From Deltaproteobacteria bacterium (GTDB lineage: Bacteria > Myxococcota_A > Polyangia > Haliangiales > Haliangiaceae), in NCBI GenBank assembly GCA_029565465.1, contig JAKQOD010000529.1, positions 1 through 57,547 of the forward strand: 57,547 nt of DNA, written 5' to 3'. The number at the start of each line of letters is the position of its first letter. Within the stretch, counting starts at the first letter, position 1. The translations under genes were made by a program, and so were the position numbers. Under the pieces are notes generated by a model. The model did not search any database. It was not told where the DNA came from and was given only the letters and a program-made list of their open reading frames with translations. Of the stretch, positions 1-7,955 are shown one piece after another.

Positions 1-230
1 CCGAACGATCCAAACTGCCAACAGTGCGACCCGAATGATCCAAACTGCCAACAATGCGATCCGAACGATCCAAACTGCCAACAATGCGACCCGAATGATC
101 CAAACTGCCAACAGCCGTGCGATCCGAACGATCCAAACTGCCAACAGTGCGACCCGAACGATCCGAACTGCGGCGAATGCGATCCGAACGATCCGTACTG
201 TGGCGAATGTGATCCGAACGACCCGTACTG
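1..230 (+). repeat. 30-bp in-frame tandem repeat, about 7.5 copies
   Basis: The unit encodes CDPNDPNCQQ. Copies differ mainly at third codon positions (gac/gat, aac/aat, cag/caa), so selection appears to hold the peptide rather than the DNA. The array continues past the left edge of the window. Confidence 0.9.
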
Positions 231-237
231 CTACTAG
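1..237 (+). CDS. C-terminal part of a Cys-rich decapeptide-repeat protein (5' end outside window)
   Basis: The frame starting at base 1 is open to the TAG at 235-237 and has no start codon, so the gene begins upstream of the window. It encodes about 78 residues made almost entirely of the ten-residue unit CDPNDPNCQQ, seven to eight times; the last units drift to CDPNDPYCGE and the protein ends CDPNDPYCY. One extra Pro breaks the register near residue 39. Regular Cys pairs and the DPNDP spacing suggest a disulfide-stapled or metal-binding extracellular repeat, but that is inference. The gene runs tail to tail into the hydrolase on the other strand, and the two TAG stops share the palindrome CTAG at 234-237. 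No enzyme domain is visible. Confidence 0.8.
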   Translation, partial: PNDPNCQQCDPNDPNCQQCDPNDPNCQQCDPNDPNCQQPCDPNDPNCQQCDPNDPNCGECDPNDPYCGECDPNDPYCY

Positions 238-1085
238 TTGGTTTGACTAACCGCTGCTGTTGCAAACGTTACTAGATTCTCGACGGAAATTGGCCGTGCT
301 TCGAACAGTTTGGTGCCATGTGCGGCGCCATCGAAGCGTAGGAATTTCCACCCTGCAGGTGCCGCTGCCTGGAAAGCAGATGGCCACTCGCGTTCTGCGT
401 CGGGGAACATGAACAAGATCGGTGTGGCAGCAAACTGTTTTTTTACCTTGGCAAACGCGTGCTGCTTGTCGGTATACGGACCTGGACTCATGAAGACCAG
501 CCCGGCAAGGGGCGGCTGAGCGTCGACTGCATAGTCGAGCGCACTCGTTGTTCCGTTGGATGCACCAACAAGGACTAACTTGGACGCATCGTAGGCGCAG
601 TTTTGCACACCGAGAAACTTCACTGCCGCTTTGACGTCGAGCGCACCTTTGTCGCCGACATAGGCGTCGACGGCTTTGCCGCCGGAGCCGCCAGCGCCAC
701 GGCGATCGAGATTGAGCACCGAGAAACCGGCAGCCACAAGTTGCTCGATGAGACGCGGCGGATAGCTGGTGCGATCCCAATTCGGCGGAATCATGTGCAG
801 CAATACAATGGCTGGGCTTTTGGCTTTGCCGCTTGGATAATAGTCGGCTTGCAGCGTGATATCGTCGTCGGTCTTGAACGTTGCATTGCGCAATGGGGTG
901 CGGCCGCACGGGCCTTCATATGGAGGCGTTGGCGCTTTGGGCGGGTTCTTAGCAGGCGCTTCGGGTGCGCTGGTTTGCAGTGAGGGTGTAGCGGGTGCGG
1001 TCGTCGAGGCCGGTTCGGGCGTGGTGGTTTTGCTGTGGCAACTTGCTGCGAGCACCGCGCTAGCGAACAACGAGAGTTTGAACAT
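234..1085 (-). CDS. Alpha/beta-hydrolase lipoprotein
   Basis: This 283-residue protein starts with a short hydrophobic leader and a lipobox-like LAASC, with Cys at residue 16, so it is probably lipidated. A Thr/Pro/Ala-rich linker of about 40 residues follows. The rest is an alpha/beta-hydrolase fold: a beta strand ending in LLHMIPP (oxyanion region), a DRRGAGGSGG stretch typical of S33/dienelactone-hydrolase relatives, the nucleophile elbow GASNG (Ser nucleophile) and a C-terminal GAAHG carrying the likely catalytic His. The acid residue is probably the Asp in MFPDAE. The substrate is unknown; an ester or peptide acting at the cell envelope is likely. Its stop overlaps that of the converging repeat gene. 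Confidence 0.85.
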   Translation of the reverse strand: MFKLSLFASAVLAASCHSKTTTPEPASTTAPATPSLQTSAPEAPAKNPPKAPTPPYEGPCGRTPLRNATFKTDDDITLQADYYPSGKAKSPAIVLLHMIPPNWDRTSYPPRLIEQLVAAGFSVLNLDRRGAGGSGGKAVDAYVGDKGALDVKAAVKFLGVQNCAYDASKLVLVGASNGTTSALDYAVDAQPPLAGLVFMSPGPYTDKQHAFAKVKKQFAATPILFMFPDAEREWPSAFQAAAPAGWKFLRFDGAAHGTKLFEARPISVENLVTFATAAVSQTN

Positions 1086-1170
1086 GCCAAACCATAGCAG
1101 CGACGAGGTGCGAGCGCGATAACGTCAGGTGTCCCGTGTACCCGCGCCACCGCTGTGCTACCAACAATTC

Positions 1171-2667
1171 ATGAGTGGATCTGCTGCCTACAACACCTTG
1201 GTGACTACCTTCACCAAACTGTATCGTTACCAACATTTGCAAATGATCGCTGGCTGGGACCAGGCCGCAATGATGCCAAGCAAAGGCAACGATGCGCGTG
1301 GTGCTGCGATGGCGGAGCTCGCCGTGCTGATGCACAACACGCTGACGGCGCCGCATTTGAACGGCGCCCTTACAGCTGCCAAAGCTGAAGTCACCGACGG
1401 TGTCGAGCGCGCGTCGCTTCGGGAAATGGAACGGCAATGGCAAGTTGCCAACCTGCTGCCCGCCGATTTGGTCGAAGCCAAAAGCCTTGCAGGTTCGCGT
1501 TGTGAGCATGCTTGGCGCACCCAGCGTAAAGCCAACGACTGGCAAGGTTTCCTCGTCAACTTTCGCGAAGTTGTAAAATACACGCGGCAAGAAGCGACGT
1601 TGCTGGCCGAAGCCACTGGCCTGTCCAAGTACGACGCATTGGTTGCGAAATACGAACCAGGCATGAACGGCGCCACCATCGAGCGCATGTTCAATGAACT
1701 CAAGCAGTGGCTGCCGGGCTTGATCAAGCAAGTGCAAGCTAAACAAGCCACCGAAACAGTGCTCGCGCCAACCGGCGTGTTTCCCGTCGAGCAACAGCGT
1801 GCCCTTGGGCTCGAAGTCATGGGGCTGTTGGGCTTTGATTTCGAAGCTGGGCGCCTTGATGTTTCGACGCATCCGTTTTGCGGCGGCGTCGCCGAAGACG
1901 TGCGCATCACCACGCGCTATCGCGAAGATGATTTTGTGCAAGCGATGATGGGCATCGTGCACGAAACCGGTCATGCGCGGTACGAACAGCGCTTGCCACG
2001 CGAGTGGGTGCATTTGCCGCTGGGCCAAGCGCGCTCGATGGGCGTGCATGAAAGCCAAAGCTTGTCGTTTGAAATGCAGCTCGGCCGCAGCGCTGCATTT
2101 TTGCAGTTGATCGCGCCGTTGGTGAAAAAACATCTCGGCGACCAACCGGCGTTTGCGCCGGACAATCTCGGCAAAATCTACACACGAGTTAAGCCAGACT
2201 TTATTCGCGTCGACGCCGACGAGCTGACGTATCCTGCGCACATCATTTTGCGTTTCGAAATTGAACGCGCGTTGATCGAAGGCGAAATTGAGCCAGATGA
2301 TGTGCCGCGTATTTGGGACGAAAAGATGCTGGCGTACTTGGGTGTCGACACCCGTGGCAACTACCAAAACGGTTGCATGCAAGACATCCACTGGACCGAC
2401 GGGGCGTACGGCTATTTTCCAAGCTACACCCTCGGTGCGATGTACGCTGCGCAGTACTTTGCGACCTTGCGCAAGCTTTATCCTGATCTCGACCAACGCA
2501 TCGCGCGCGGCGACCTCGCTCCGATCTTTACATGGTTTGAGCAAAACATTTGGAGCCAAGCTAGCCGCTGGGAAACGCCTGAACTCATCGAGCGCGCCAC
2601 TGGCGAACCACTCAGCGCGACCCACTTTGAACGGCATTTGCGGCAACGGTATTTGGGCGAAGGCTAA
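1171..2667 (+). CDS. Carboxypeptidase Taq-type metallopeptidase (M32)
   Basis: The product is a 498-residue cytoplasmic zinc carboxypeptidase of family M32, which removes C-terminal residues from peptides. The catalytic HETGH is at about residues 264-268, preceded by the family-typical GIV and followed by ARYEQ. Further family features are the N-terminal WDQAAMMP, HPFCGGVAEDVRITTRY, a second-shell HESQS, and LTYPAHIILRFEIE. The length matches the family's roughly 500 residues. An in-frame GTG at 1129 would add 14 residues, but the ATG at 1171 aligns better with the family's N-terminus (AYNTL before the WDQ motif). No strong ribosome binding site is seen at either start. Confidence 0.95.
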   Translation: MSGSAAYNTLVTTFTKLYRYQHLQMIAGWDQAAMMPSKGNDARGAAMAELAVLMHNTLTAPHLNGALTAAKAEVTDGVERASLREMERQWQVANLLPADLVEAKSLAGSRCEHAWRTQRKANDWQGFLVNFREVVKYTRQEATLLAEATGLSKYDALVAKYEPGMNGATIERMFNELKQWLPGLIKQVQAKQATETVLAPTGVFPVEQQRALGLEVMGLLGFDFEAGRLDVSTHPFCGGVAEDVRITTRYREDDFVQAMMGIVHETGHARYEQRLPREWVHLPLGQARSMGVHESQSLSFEMQLGRSAAFLQLIAPLVKKHLGDQPAFAPDNLGKIYTRVKPDFIRVDADELTYPAHIILRFEIERALIEGEIEPDDVPRIWDEKMLAYLGVDTRGNYQNGCMQDIHWTDGAYGYFPSYTLGAMYAAQYFATLRKLYPDLDQRIARGDLAPIFTWFEQNIWSQASRWETPELIERATGEPLSATHFERHLRQRYLGEG

Positions 2668-2883
2668 TGCGAGGCGCTACTCTCCTCGGTGTACTGTGCA
2701 TTGGACGACAGCGATGGCGCACCGGGCCGTCCGCGCGATTGACGCGTCAGGGTGGCGCGTCGTGATAAGCGGAATGAAGTCGGACTTTAATGTCCGGAAT
2801 TTCTGAAGTTTCGGCGTTACATCTTGCCAGCGTGAGCGGTTTCGCTCGATTCGCTTGGCACATGGCTTGCTGTACAGCACTCG

Positions 2884-3516
2884 ATGTTTGCGAAAATTGC
2901 GACAATGATTGCCGTATCGGTGGCCGCCGGCTCGATCTTGGAAACAGCGGCTTTGGCCCAACCGTCGCTAACGCCGCCTGCACGCGCGCGTCGGCCGCAT
3001 GACCGCAAGAGCGAGGACACGGCGACGTGGCTGGCCGTTGCTGGTACCGCGATCCCATTAGGGCTTTACGCGTTGGGGGCACGTGGCGCCAACAGCGATG
3101 AGAACGACACGCTGATGGCCGCAGGTGTGGTTGGGCTTTGGCTCGCTCCGTCGGCCGGGCACCTCTACGCAACCGGAAATCTCAGATCGCCTGGTCTGGT
3201 GATTCGCTCGACCGGTGCGCTGGTGGGATTGGTTGGGATGGGCGTCTTGGTTTCCGGTGCGCTGGGCTGTTTCGACGTCGCGCCGATAATTGGCGGCCCA
3301 CCGCGGTCTGCTCCATGTGACGATCATGCAAGCGAAGGCAATGCGATCCTTGGCGTTAGCGCCGCGATATTGGTCGGCGGCGCCATTTACGATATTGCGA
3401 CAGCGTCATCCACCGCGCGCCGCGCAAATGCGCGCCGATGGGCCCTGGCTCCGACGCTGCTACGCAGCAATAATCAGGCGCCTACTGTCGGGCTCGCATT
3501 GAGCGGCGCCTTCTAG
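2884..3516 (+). CDS. Exported multi-pass membrane protein, unknown function
   Basis: This 210-residue protein has a cleavable-looking signal peptide (MFAKIATMIAVSVAAGSI with AALAQ near residue 26). Three to four hydrophobic segments follow, around residues 47-67, 78-95, 107-127 and 150-168. Motifs such as WLAPSAGHLYA and the closing VGLALSGAF (a short beta strand ending in Phe) are seen. No enzyme motif was recognised. The gene stands alone: the peptidase ends 216 bases upstream, and a decayed region lies downstream. Codon use matches the neighbours, so it is probably a real, lineage-restricted envelope protein. Confidence 0.7.
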   Translation: MFAKIATMIAVSVAAGSILETAALAQPSLTPPARARRPHDRKSEDTATWLAVAGTAIPLGLYALGARGANSDENDTLMAAGVVGLWLAPSAGHLYATGNLRSPGLVIRSTGALVGLVGMGVLVSGALGCFDVAPIIGGPPRSAPCDDHASEGNAILGVSAAILVGGAIYDIATASSTARRANARRWALAPTLLRSNNQAPTVGLALSGAF

Positions 3517-3530
3517 GCAGCTCAATGACT

Positions 3531-3803
3531 CACCTCAACACGTTACGAGATTCGGCCTCATCCTCGAGTTTGCCGAAATAGTCACGCACCGCTTTGATCA
3601 GCCGCAGAAGTCCGCTTCATTCTTTTGAACGAGCATCTTAGTTCCTGTGTCCTTCCAGTAAGCGGTCCCAGCTGTTGGCCGCTTGGAGCGCTTCGGCGAC
3701 ACAGCGCTCCGCGCGGGTTTTGGGCAATGCAGTCGCGATGCGATCTCTAATTTCTTCTACTGCCCAAACGTCGGTCGGGCAGGTGCCGGCGCCGGGGGGC
3801 TAC
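3531..3803 (-). pseudogene. Decayed protein-coding remnant with frameshifts
   Basis: Reading the minus strand, two protein-like stretches sit in different frames with no start codon. One includes DVWAVEEIRDRIATALPK and then VAEALQAANSWDR and ends at a stop. The other includes AYWKDTGTKMLVQKNEADF followed, after a frame change, by LIKAVRDYFGKLEDEAESR. The composition resembles real coding sequence, but no frame stays open, so I read this as a disrupted gene. The original function cannot be named. Confidence 0.3.
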
Positions 3804-3840
3804 CAAACGTCGGTCGGGCCAGTTGCGGGCCAGTTGCGGG
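3764..3840. repeat. Short direct repeats in the gene-poor gap
   Basis: The 17-bp sequence ccaaacgtcggtcgggc occurs exactly at 3764-3780 and 3803-3819, and the 10-bp cagttgcggg occurs twice back to back at about 3820-3840. They lie at the upstream edge of the pseudogene remnant and could mark a slippage or duplication scar. Confidence 0.7.
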
Positions 3841-4197
3841 TTACCGTGGTGAAATGAGCGCCTTGGCACCGGAGCTAGTACGAGCGGTTCGTGACAACAT
3901 TTGTGCGGTCCGACAAATGTGAGGGTGTGAGGCTATTGTTGCTGGCCAAGTCACGCGCGCGCATTACAACACCGCAAGGACTACCCTTGTGGCTATTGCC
4001 TAACGTCGCAACGGAGGTGCGCTGCGACATCAATCAGCGAACAGAAGCGCGGGGTTGCAAATCACAAATTGGCAGTGCGCTTCATGTTGAATTGTCATTT
4101 AGGCAATTCAGGCATAGCGATGTTGCGAACTATTGCAATCTGTTGCAACGCGCGTTGCGCGGCTGGGTGGCCCTCAATCGCATAAAGCTATGAAACT
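3841..4197. other. Gene-poor stretch before the kinase gene
   Basis: No reading frame here has convincing coding character. The DNA is locally richer in A+T towards the kinase gene, as expected for a promoter region, but I could not pick out a convincing -35/-10 pair. No tRNA, terminator or palindrome of note was found. Confidence 0.4.
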
Positions 4198-5268
4198 GTG
4201 AGTCAATTGCTTCGATGCAATGGTAGCGCCGTCACCTGCGATGCGTTTGCGTCGTTACATAACGTTGGTGGCATGCGTGATGCACTTCCCTTCTGTATGC
4301 AGCACATGCCTTATCTGCCGGCCAACTCGCAAGCTGTGACGAAACCTGCACACCATCGTCAGCGGACGCATGCGCATGACGAACCAATGGCGGCCGGCGC
4401 GGGTGCTTCGATCGGCACTATCGTTACCACCGATGACAACGACTACGTACTGTTCGAAACGCTGGGCCGCGGCGGCATGGGCGAAGTGCGCCGCGCTGCA
4501 GATCTGAAACGCGGCCGCGTGGTTGCAATCAAGTCGATGCATCGATCGCTGGCGCGCAATCCGCGGCTGGTCGCGCAATTTCGCAACGAAGGCGAGATGG
4601 TCGCCAGCATTTCACATCGCAACGTGGTGGCATTGTTCAATTGTTTTGACCAAGACGATCGCCACTTCTTGGTATTTGAATACCTCCGCGGCCGCACGTT
4701 GCGCGAATGCATCATCGATGACGCGCCATTTAGCCGTGCACGTTTCACAACAGTGGCGCAGCAACTCACCAGCGCCCTAGCTGCGGTGCATCGTGCAGGC
4801 ATCGTTCATGGTGATATTAAAAGTGGCAACGTCTTGCTTAGCCCCGGTTTTGTCGACGAGCGCGTCAAGCTGATCGACTTTGGCTTGGCGCATCGGGTGC
4901 AAGGCGCTGACGGTTCGGCGGTGACATCGTTTGAAATTGACCGCGGCATTTCTGGCACGCCAGGCTACATGGCGCCTGAGTTGATGCGCGGCGAACTATC
5001 GACCTACGCTTCTGATCAATACGCACTTGGCGTTGTGTTGTACGAAATGCTCACCGGCGTGCATCCGTTTGCACGCGAGTGCGCCGACGCCGATGCGCCG
5101 TTGAACGCCGACGCAGACTGGCGGGCGATTGCACCGTCGCTGGCGGCGCCTGCTCTCAACATTGATGCTGCCTTCGACGAGGTAATCTTGCGGATGCTGG
5201 CCAAAGCACCGACCGACCGTTTTGCCAGCGTGGCACAGCTGCAGCAATGTGCACCTTGGCTAGGCTAG
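4198..5268 (+). CDS. Soluble Ser/Thr protein kinase (Hanks type, HGD variant)
   Basis: The longest frame gives 356 residues, with a eukaryotic-type kinase domain from about residue 83 to the end. It has the glycine loop GRGGMGEV (90-97), VAIK with Lys112, a helix-C Glu near 131-133, the catalytic loop HGDIKSGN (204-211), DFG (227-229), and APE (259-261). The Arg before the catalytic Asp is Gly (HGD instead of HRD), so it is a non-RD kinase, which often means no activation-loop control. There is no transmembrane segment or sensor domain. The first 60-80 residues have no recognised fold; starts at 4273 (M26, with ggtgg upstream) or 4387 (M64) are equally possible. Its 3' end overlaps the converging HAD gene by 9 bases. 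Confidence 0.9.
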   Translation: MSQLLRCNGSAVTCDAFASLHNVGGMRDALPFCMQHMPYLPANSQAVTKPAHHRQRTHAHDEPMAAGAGASIGTIVTTDDNDYVLFETLGRGGMGEVRRAADLKRGRVVAIKSMHRSLARNPRLVAQFRNEGEMVASISHRNVVALFNCFDQDDRHFLVFEYLRGRTLRECIIDDAPFSRARFTTVAQQLTSALAAVHRAGIVHGDIKSGNVLLSPGFVDERVKLIDFGLAHRVQGADGSAVTSFEIDRGISGTPGYMAPELMRGELSTYASDQYALGVVLYEMLTGVHPFARECADADAPLNADADWRAIAPSLAAPALNIDAAFDEVILRMLAKAPTDRFASVAQLQQCAPWLG

Positions 5269-5859
5269 CCCATACGTCGCAAGTTCATGCGTCAGCGATT
5301 CTTCGTCGGTGTAGTGCACGGCATGCCAGCCACACGCACGTGCGGCGTCGACGTTGGCGAGATTGTCGTCGATAAACAGCGTGCGGGACGGAGTCAATGC
5401 AAACGTGCGCACGTGGTGTGCATAGATCGCTGGATTGGGCTTGATGATGCCGAGCTCGCCCGATACCGTGGCGCCGCGCGTCTCGGCCAGAAAGCTCCAG
5501 CGATGCTGCGTCTCGCGGAATGTGTCCGCTGCAAAGTTGGTTAACAGTGTTACGTCGCGGCCTTCGGCGATATAGCGTCGCAGCCGCGCAACGTTGGTGT
5601 CGATCGGCGGGCCAATCATCGTATGCCAGTTGGCTCGAAATGCGCGAATGAGCGCGGCGTGCTCCGGATGCTGCGCGATCAATACATCTTCCGCTTCGCG
5701 CCACGGTCGGCCGCGATCTTGTTCCAAGTTCCACCCGGGCGAGCAAACGTCGACGAGAAACGCGCGGCGCTCGGCTGCATCGGGAATCAAGTCAACAAAT
5801 GCTCGCTCGGGCTCGTAATCGAGCAGGACCCGGCCGATATCAAAAACGATGTGGTCCAT
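5260..5859 (-). CDS. HAD-family hydrolase (YihX-like)
   Basis: This is a 199-residue HAD-IA hydrolase. Motif I is FDIGRVLLDY with Asp7 as nucleophile; the usual second Asp is Gly, as in YihX-type sugar-phosphate phosphatases. Motif II is the LLTNFA stretch (Thr or Asn), motif III is the Lys in IIKPNPAIY and motif IV is FIDDN. The helical cap between residues 15 and 85 fits subfamily I. It probably dephosphorylates a small phosphorylated metabolite. Its start codon directly abuts the stop of the upstream gene (5860), so the two are cotranscribed and probably translationally coupled. Confidence 0.88.
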   Translation of the reverse strand: MDHIVFDIGRVLLDYEPERAFVDLIPDAAERRAFLVDVCSPGWNLEQDRGRPWREAEDVLIAQHPEHAALIRAFRANWHTMIGPPIDTNVARLRRYIAEGRDVTLLTNFAADTFRETQHRWSFLAETRGATVSGELGIIKPNPAIYAHHVRTFALTPSRTLFIDDNLANVDAARACGWHAVHYTDEESLTHELATYGLA

Positions 5860-6513
5860 TTATGTCATCGGATAGTCGATCTCTTTGAGATCGTCTGCAA
5901 GCTCGTCTAGGGTTCGCTCGCTACCGAGCGCAGCAACAACCTCGTCCGTTAGCGGCTTGAGCGCAAACACATGCCCGACCAGCGCAACGTCGACCTGTAT
6001 TTCGAAATACTCCGCGGCATAAACAACATAGCTAGCTGCGTCGCCAGTGAGATGCTGCAAGAAAACTTCGGCACCATTATCGAGTGCATCGATCGCAGGC
6101 GTTGCATGCAACCGTTGCGGCGCGACGTGCGGATCCGCTGCTACATACACGAATGTTGTGCAGTCCCACCGAAACGCTGGTTCTTTCGCGAAGCCGTATA
6201 GCGTCGACGGCACGGCCCTTTGCAGCGTTGCGGAATACGCGTTGCGCCCTTGTGCCCATGCGTCCGATTCATGGGCAAAGCCTTTGAGTCCTACGCGCCC
6301 TTGCGCATCGAACAGCATAAACCATTCGTCGCCACAGCCATTGCGCATGCTGGCCATTTGCTCGTTAGGCGCCCATTGCGCATTAAACGAGTAATAACGA
6401 TGTTCCCACTCAGGGCATAAGATCGCGTCGAGGCAAGCCAGCGCTTTGCTGCGCTGTAACAAGTGTGCGGCCGGCGGCAATGATTCGAGAGCCATGGTCG
6501 CGCAGCGTAGCAT
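5860..6513 (-). CDS. Conserved-looking cytoplasmic protein, unknown function
   Basis: The product is 217 residues (211 if M7 is used), with no signal peptide or membrane segment. It is rich in aromatic residues (CPEWEHRYYSFNAQW, then GCGDEWFMLFD), and its mixed alpha/beta appearance recalls small immunity-type or SUKH-like folds, but I see no diagnostic motif. It is the first gene of a two-gene unit with the HAD hydrolase, with no bases between them. I do not assign a function. Confidence 0.75.
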   Translation of the reverse strand: MLRCATMALESLPPAAHLLQRSKALACLDAILCPEWEHRYYSFNAQWAPNEQMASMRNGCGDEWFMLFDAQGRVGLKGFAHESDAWAQGRNAYSATLQRAVPSTLYGFAKEPAFRWDCTTFVYVAADPHVAPQRLHATPAIDALDNGAEVFLQHLTGDAASYVVYAAEYFEIQVDVALVGHVFALKPLTDEVVAALGSERTLDELADDLKEIDYPMT

Positions 6514-6567
6514 TAACCCGGCTGCCGCATTGCCGAGGTTCCCGCTGGTCGTGTTGCGTCGTTGATG

Positions 6568-6750
6568 TCAGTCACGCGGTTGCTTTGCGGCCCACATATT
6601 GTCGACGAGATTGGGATACCGACGGCCGGCCGCCTCGGCCCGCGCACGAGCCGCCGCGATTTGCGACTCGGACAATTTCTGCTTTGGTGCTGCCGCCGCC
6701 GTCGCTGGCTTGGGCTTACGCCACACGGGCACCTTGGGTGGCTTGGTCAT
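6568..6750 (-). CDS. Small basic protein (60 aa), unknown function
   Basis: This is a 60-residue protein with a Lys/Pro/Ala-rich N-terminal half and a helical segment AAARARAEAAGRRYP followed by NLVDNMWAAK. Its composition and the clean start at 6750, just after the stop of the gene upstream on the same strand (8-base gap), argue that it is translated. It may be cotranscribed with the pyroglutamyl-peptidase-like gene. Confidence 0.6.
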   Translation of the reverse strand: MTKPPKVPVWRKPKPATAAAAPKQKLSESQIAAARARAEAAGRRYPNLVDNMWAAKQPRD

Positions 6751-6758
6751 GCCGCGGT

Positions 6759-7472
6759 TTAGCGTGCGCGTTGATGCTCGGCAACTGCGACCATCACAGC
6801 GCGCAGCTGATCGGCAACGCGTCGCGAGTTGACGTGGAAGAAACCAGCCGCAGTTGCGGGCGCTTCGCCAAACGTTACTGAAAGCTGATAAGCGAGGTAG
6901 TTGCAGATGTAGCCGTCGTGAGTTGGTTCGTAGTCACGGTCAAGGCGCGCGGTTTTGATCTTGCGGCGAAAGCCGAAACTTTTGAGCGCCTGGTCGACAA
7001 CGTCGGTTGGTAAATCGGTTTTGAGTTCAGCCGGTGCACCTTCGACGACGGGGCGTCCCGCCCATGCCGCGCCAAGGCCGTTGCCGCCTGATTCGAGCCG
7101 ATTTTGCGGGCGTTCTTCCAGTTGCGAAACGCCTTCATAGCCAAGCGAAATGATCACGGCGGGCTTCACGATTTCCATCTCAGCGATAAATGCGTCGATG
7201 GCTTCGGGTGAAACTTCTAAGATTCGATATTCAATGGTCGCACCTGCGAGCTGCGTGGCGCCAAGCAGCTTGGCGGTTTCGCCGGACTCGTTCTCGGTTA
7301 CGTGCTGGTAGGGCCCAAAGCCGGTAACGACGATGCGTTGCAGCTCAGTGCCATCTGCTTTGCCGTCACCACGTGGCGCGGTTGGGTCGTCGGTGGGGAG
7401 GTCGGCCTCAACACAACCAAGCGGCGCGCCAAGGGCACCAATCAGCAACGCGGCAATGGCTACGGAACGCAT
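6759..7472 (-). CDS. Pyroglutamyl-peptidase-like (C15) exported protein
   Basis: From the ATG at 7472 the product is 237 residues. An export leader ends LGAPLGC, so it may be a lipoprotein, and a short Asp-rich linker follows. The C15 fold is recognisable: VTGFGPY near the start, NESGETA (the NPS region), IISLGYEG, NRLESGGNG, the cysteine motif GYICNYLAY (catalytic Cys) and FFHVN (catalytic His). The acidic member of the triad is probably a Glu in the EGVSQLEERPQN region. Known C15 enzymes are cytosolic and remove N-terminal pyroglutamate, so a secreted form is unusual. An upstream ATG at 7535 would add 21 residues that look like untranslated leader. Confidence 0.8.
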   Translation of the reverse strand: MRSVAIAALLIGALGAPLGCVEADLPTDDPTAPRGDGKADGTELQRIVVTGFGPYQHVTENESGETAKLLGATQLAGATIEYRILEVSPEAIDAFIAEMEIVKPAVIISLGYEGVSQLEERPQNRLESGGNGLGAAWAGRPVVEGAPAELKTDLPTDVVDQALKSFGFRRKIKTARLDRDYEPTHDGYICNYLAYQLSVTFGEAPATAAGFFHVNSRRVADQLRAVMVAVAEHQRAR

Positions 7473-7606
7473 GCTGGTGCCTAGAGCAATGTTTACGCCA
7501 ACCATGAGCGGCCCGAATGCCCATGTTTTCAACACTTTATCGCGCTACCGGGCTAGCCGGCGGATCGTTTAGCCATGGTCTAACGGGGGCGCGAGGCCGC
7601 AGTTAG

Positions 7607-7834
7607 CTAAACTGGCAATACCCCAGGCGGATGGTCGAGCAATTCGCGAGCCTCTCGCAGCTGCCAAGGTTGGACTGGGTCAACATCGCTGTGCAGCGAC
7701 GCAAACCAGCAGGCCGTAGCGCCGTCATCGACGGTGTAAACCATCACACTGCCGCGCTCGATGTTGTGGTCGGTGGTTGAAAACCACACATACAATGCCG
7801 ACGCACCATTGATGATCAAACCAACGCCGCACAC
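7607..7834 (-). CDS. Small hypothetical protein (75 aa)
   Basis: This short frame starts at GTG 7834, three codons after an in-frame stop. Its sequence (INGASALYVWFSTTDHN, then GSVMVYTVDDGATACWF) alternates beta-strand-like hydrophobics and looks like protein rather than chance reading. There is no signal peptide or known motif. It could be the remnant of a longer gene. Confidence 0.4.
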   Translation of the reverse strand: MCGVGLIINGASALYVWFSTTDHNIERGSVMVYTVDDGATACWFASLHSDVDPVQPWQLREARELLDHPPGVLPV

Positions 7835-7955
7835 GAATCAGGCACACCAGTGCCGGTAAAACTCGCATTTGCGCCGGGCTTAATCTCGACTTTGCGCCGC
7901 CCGCGGAAGGTGCCTGTTTTCACATTACCTCGGTGCTTTTTGATAACGTGGATGG

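Noticed and set aside
35-250. 71-codon open frame reading through the 5' repeat array (Thr/Ile/Asn-rich)
   Set aside because: It is the shadow frame of the 30-bp repeat; the frame starting at base 1 gives a Cys-regular peptide with silent third-base variation and is the real one.
1060-2646. Long (528-codon) minus-strand frame opposite the carboxypeptidase gene
   Set aside because: It lies wholly antisense to a gene with clear M32 motifs and has His/Arg-rich shadow composition.
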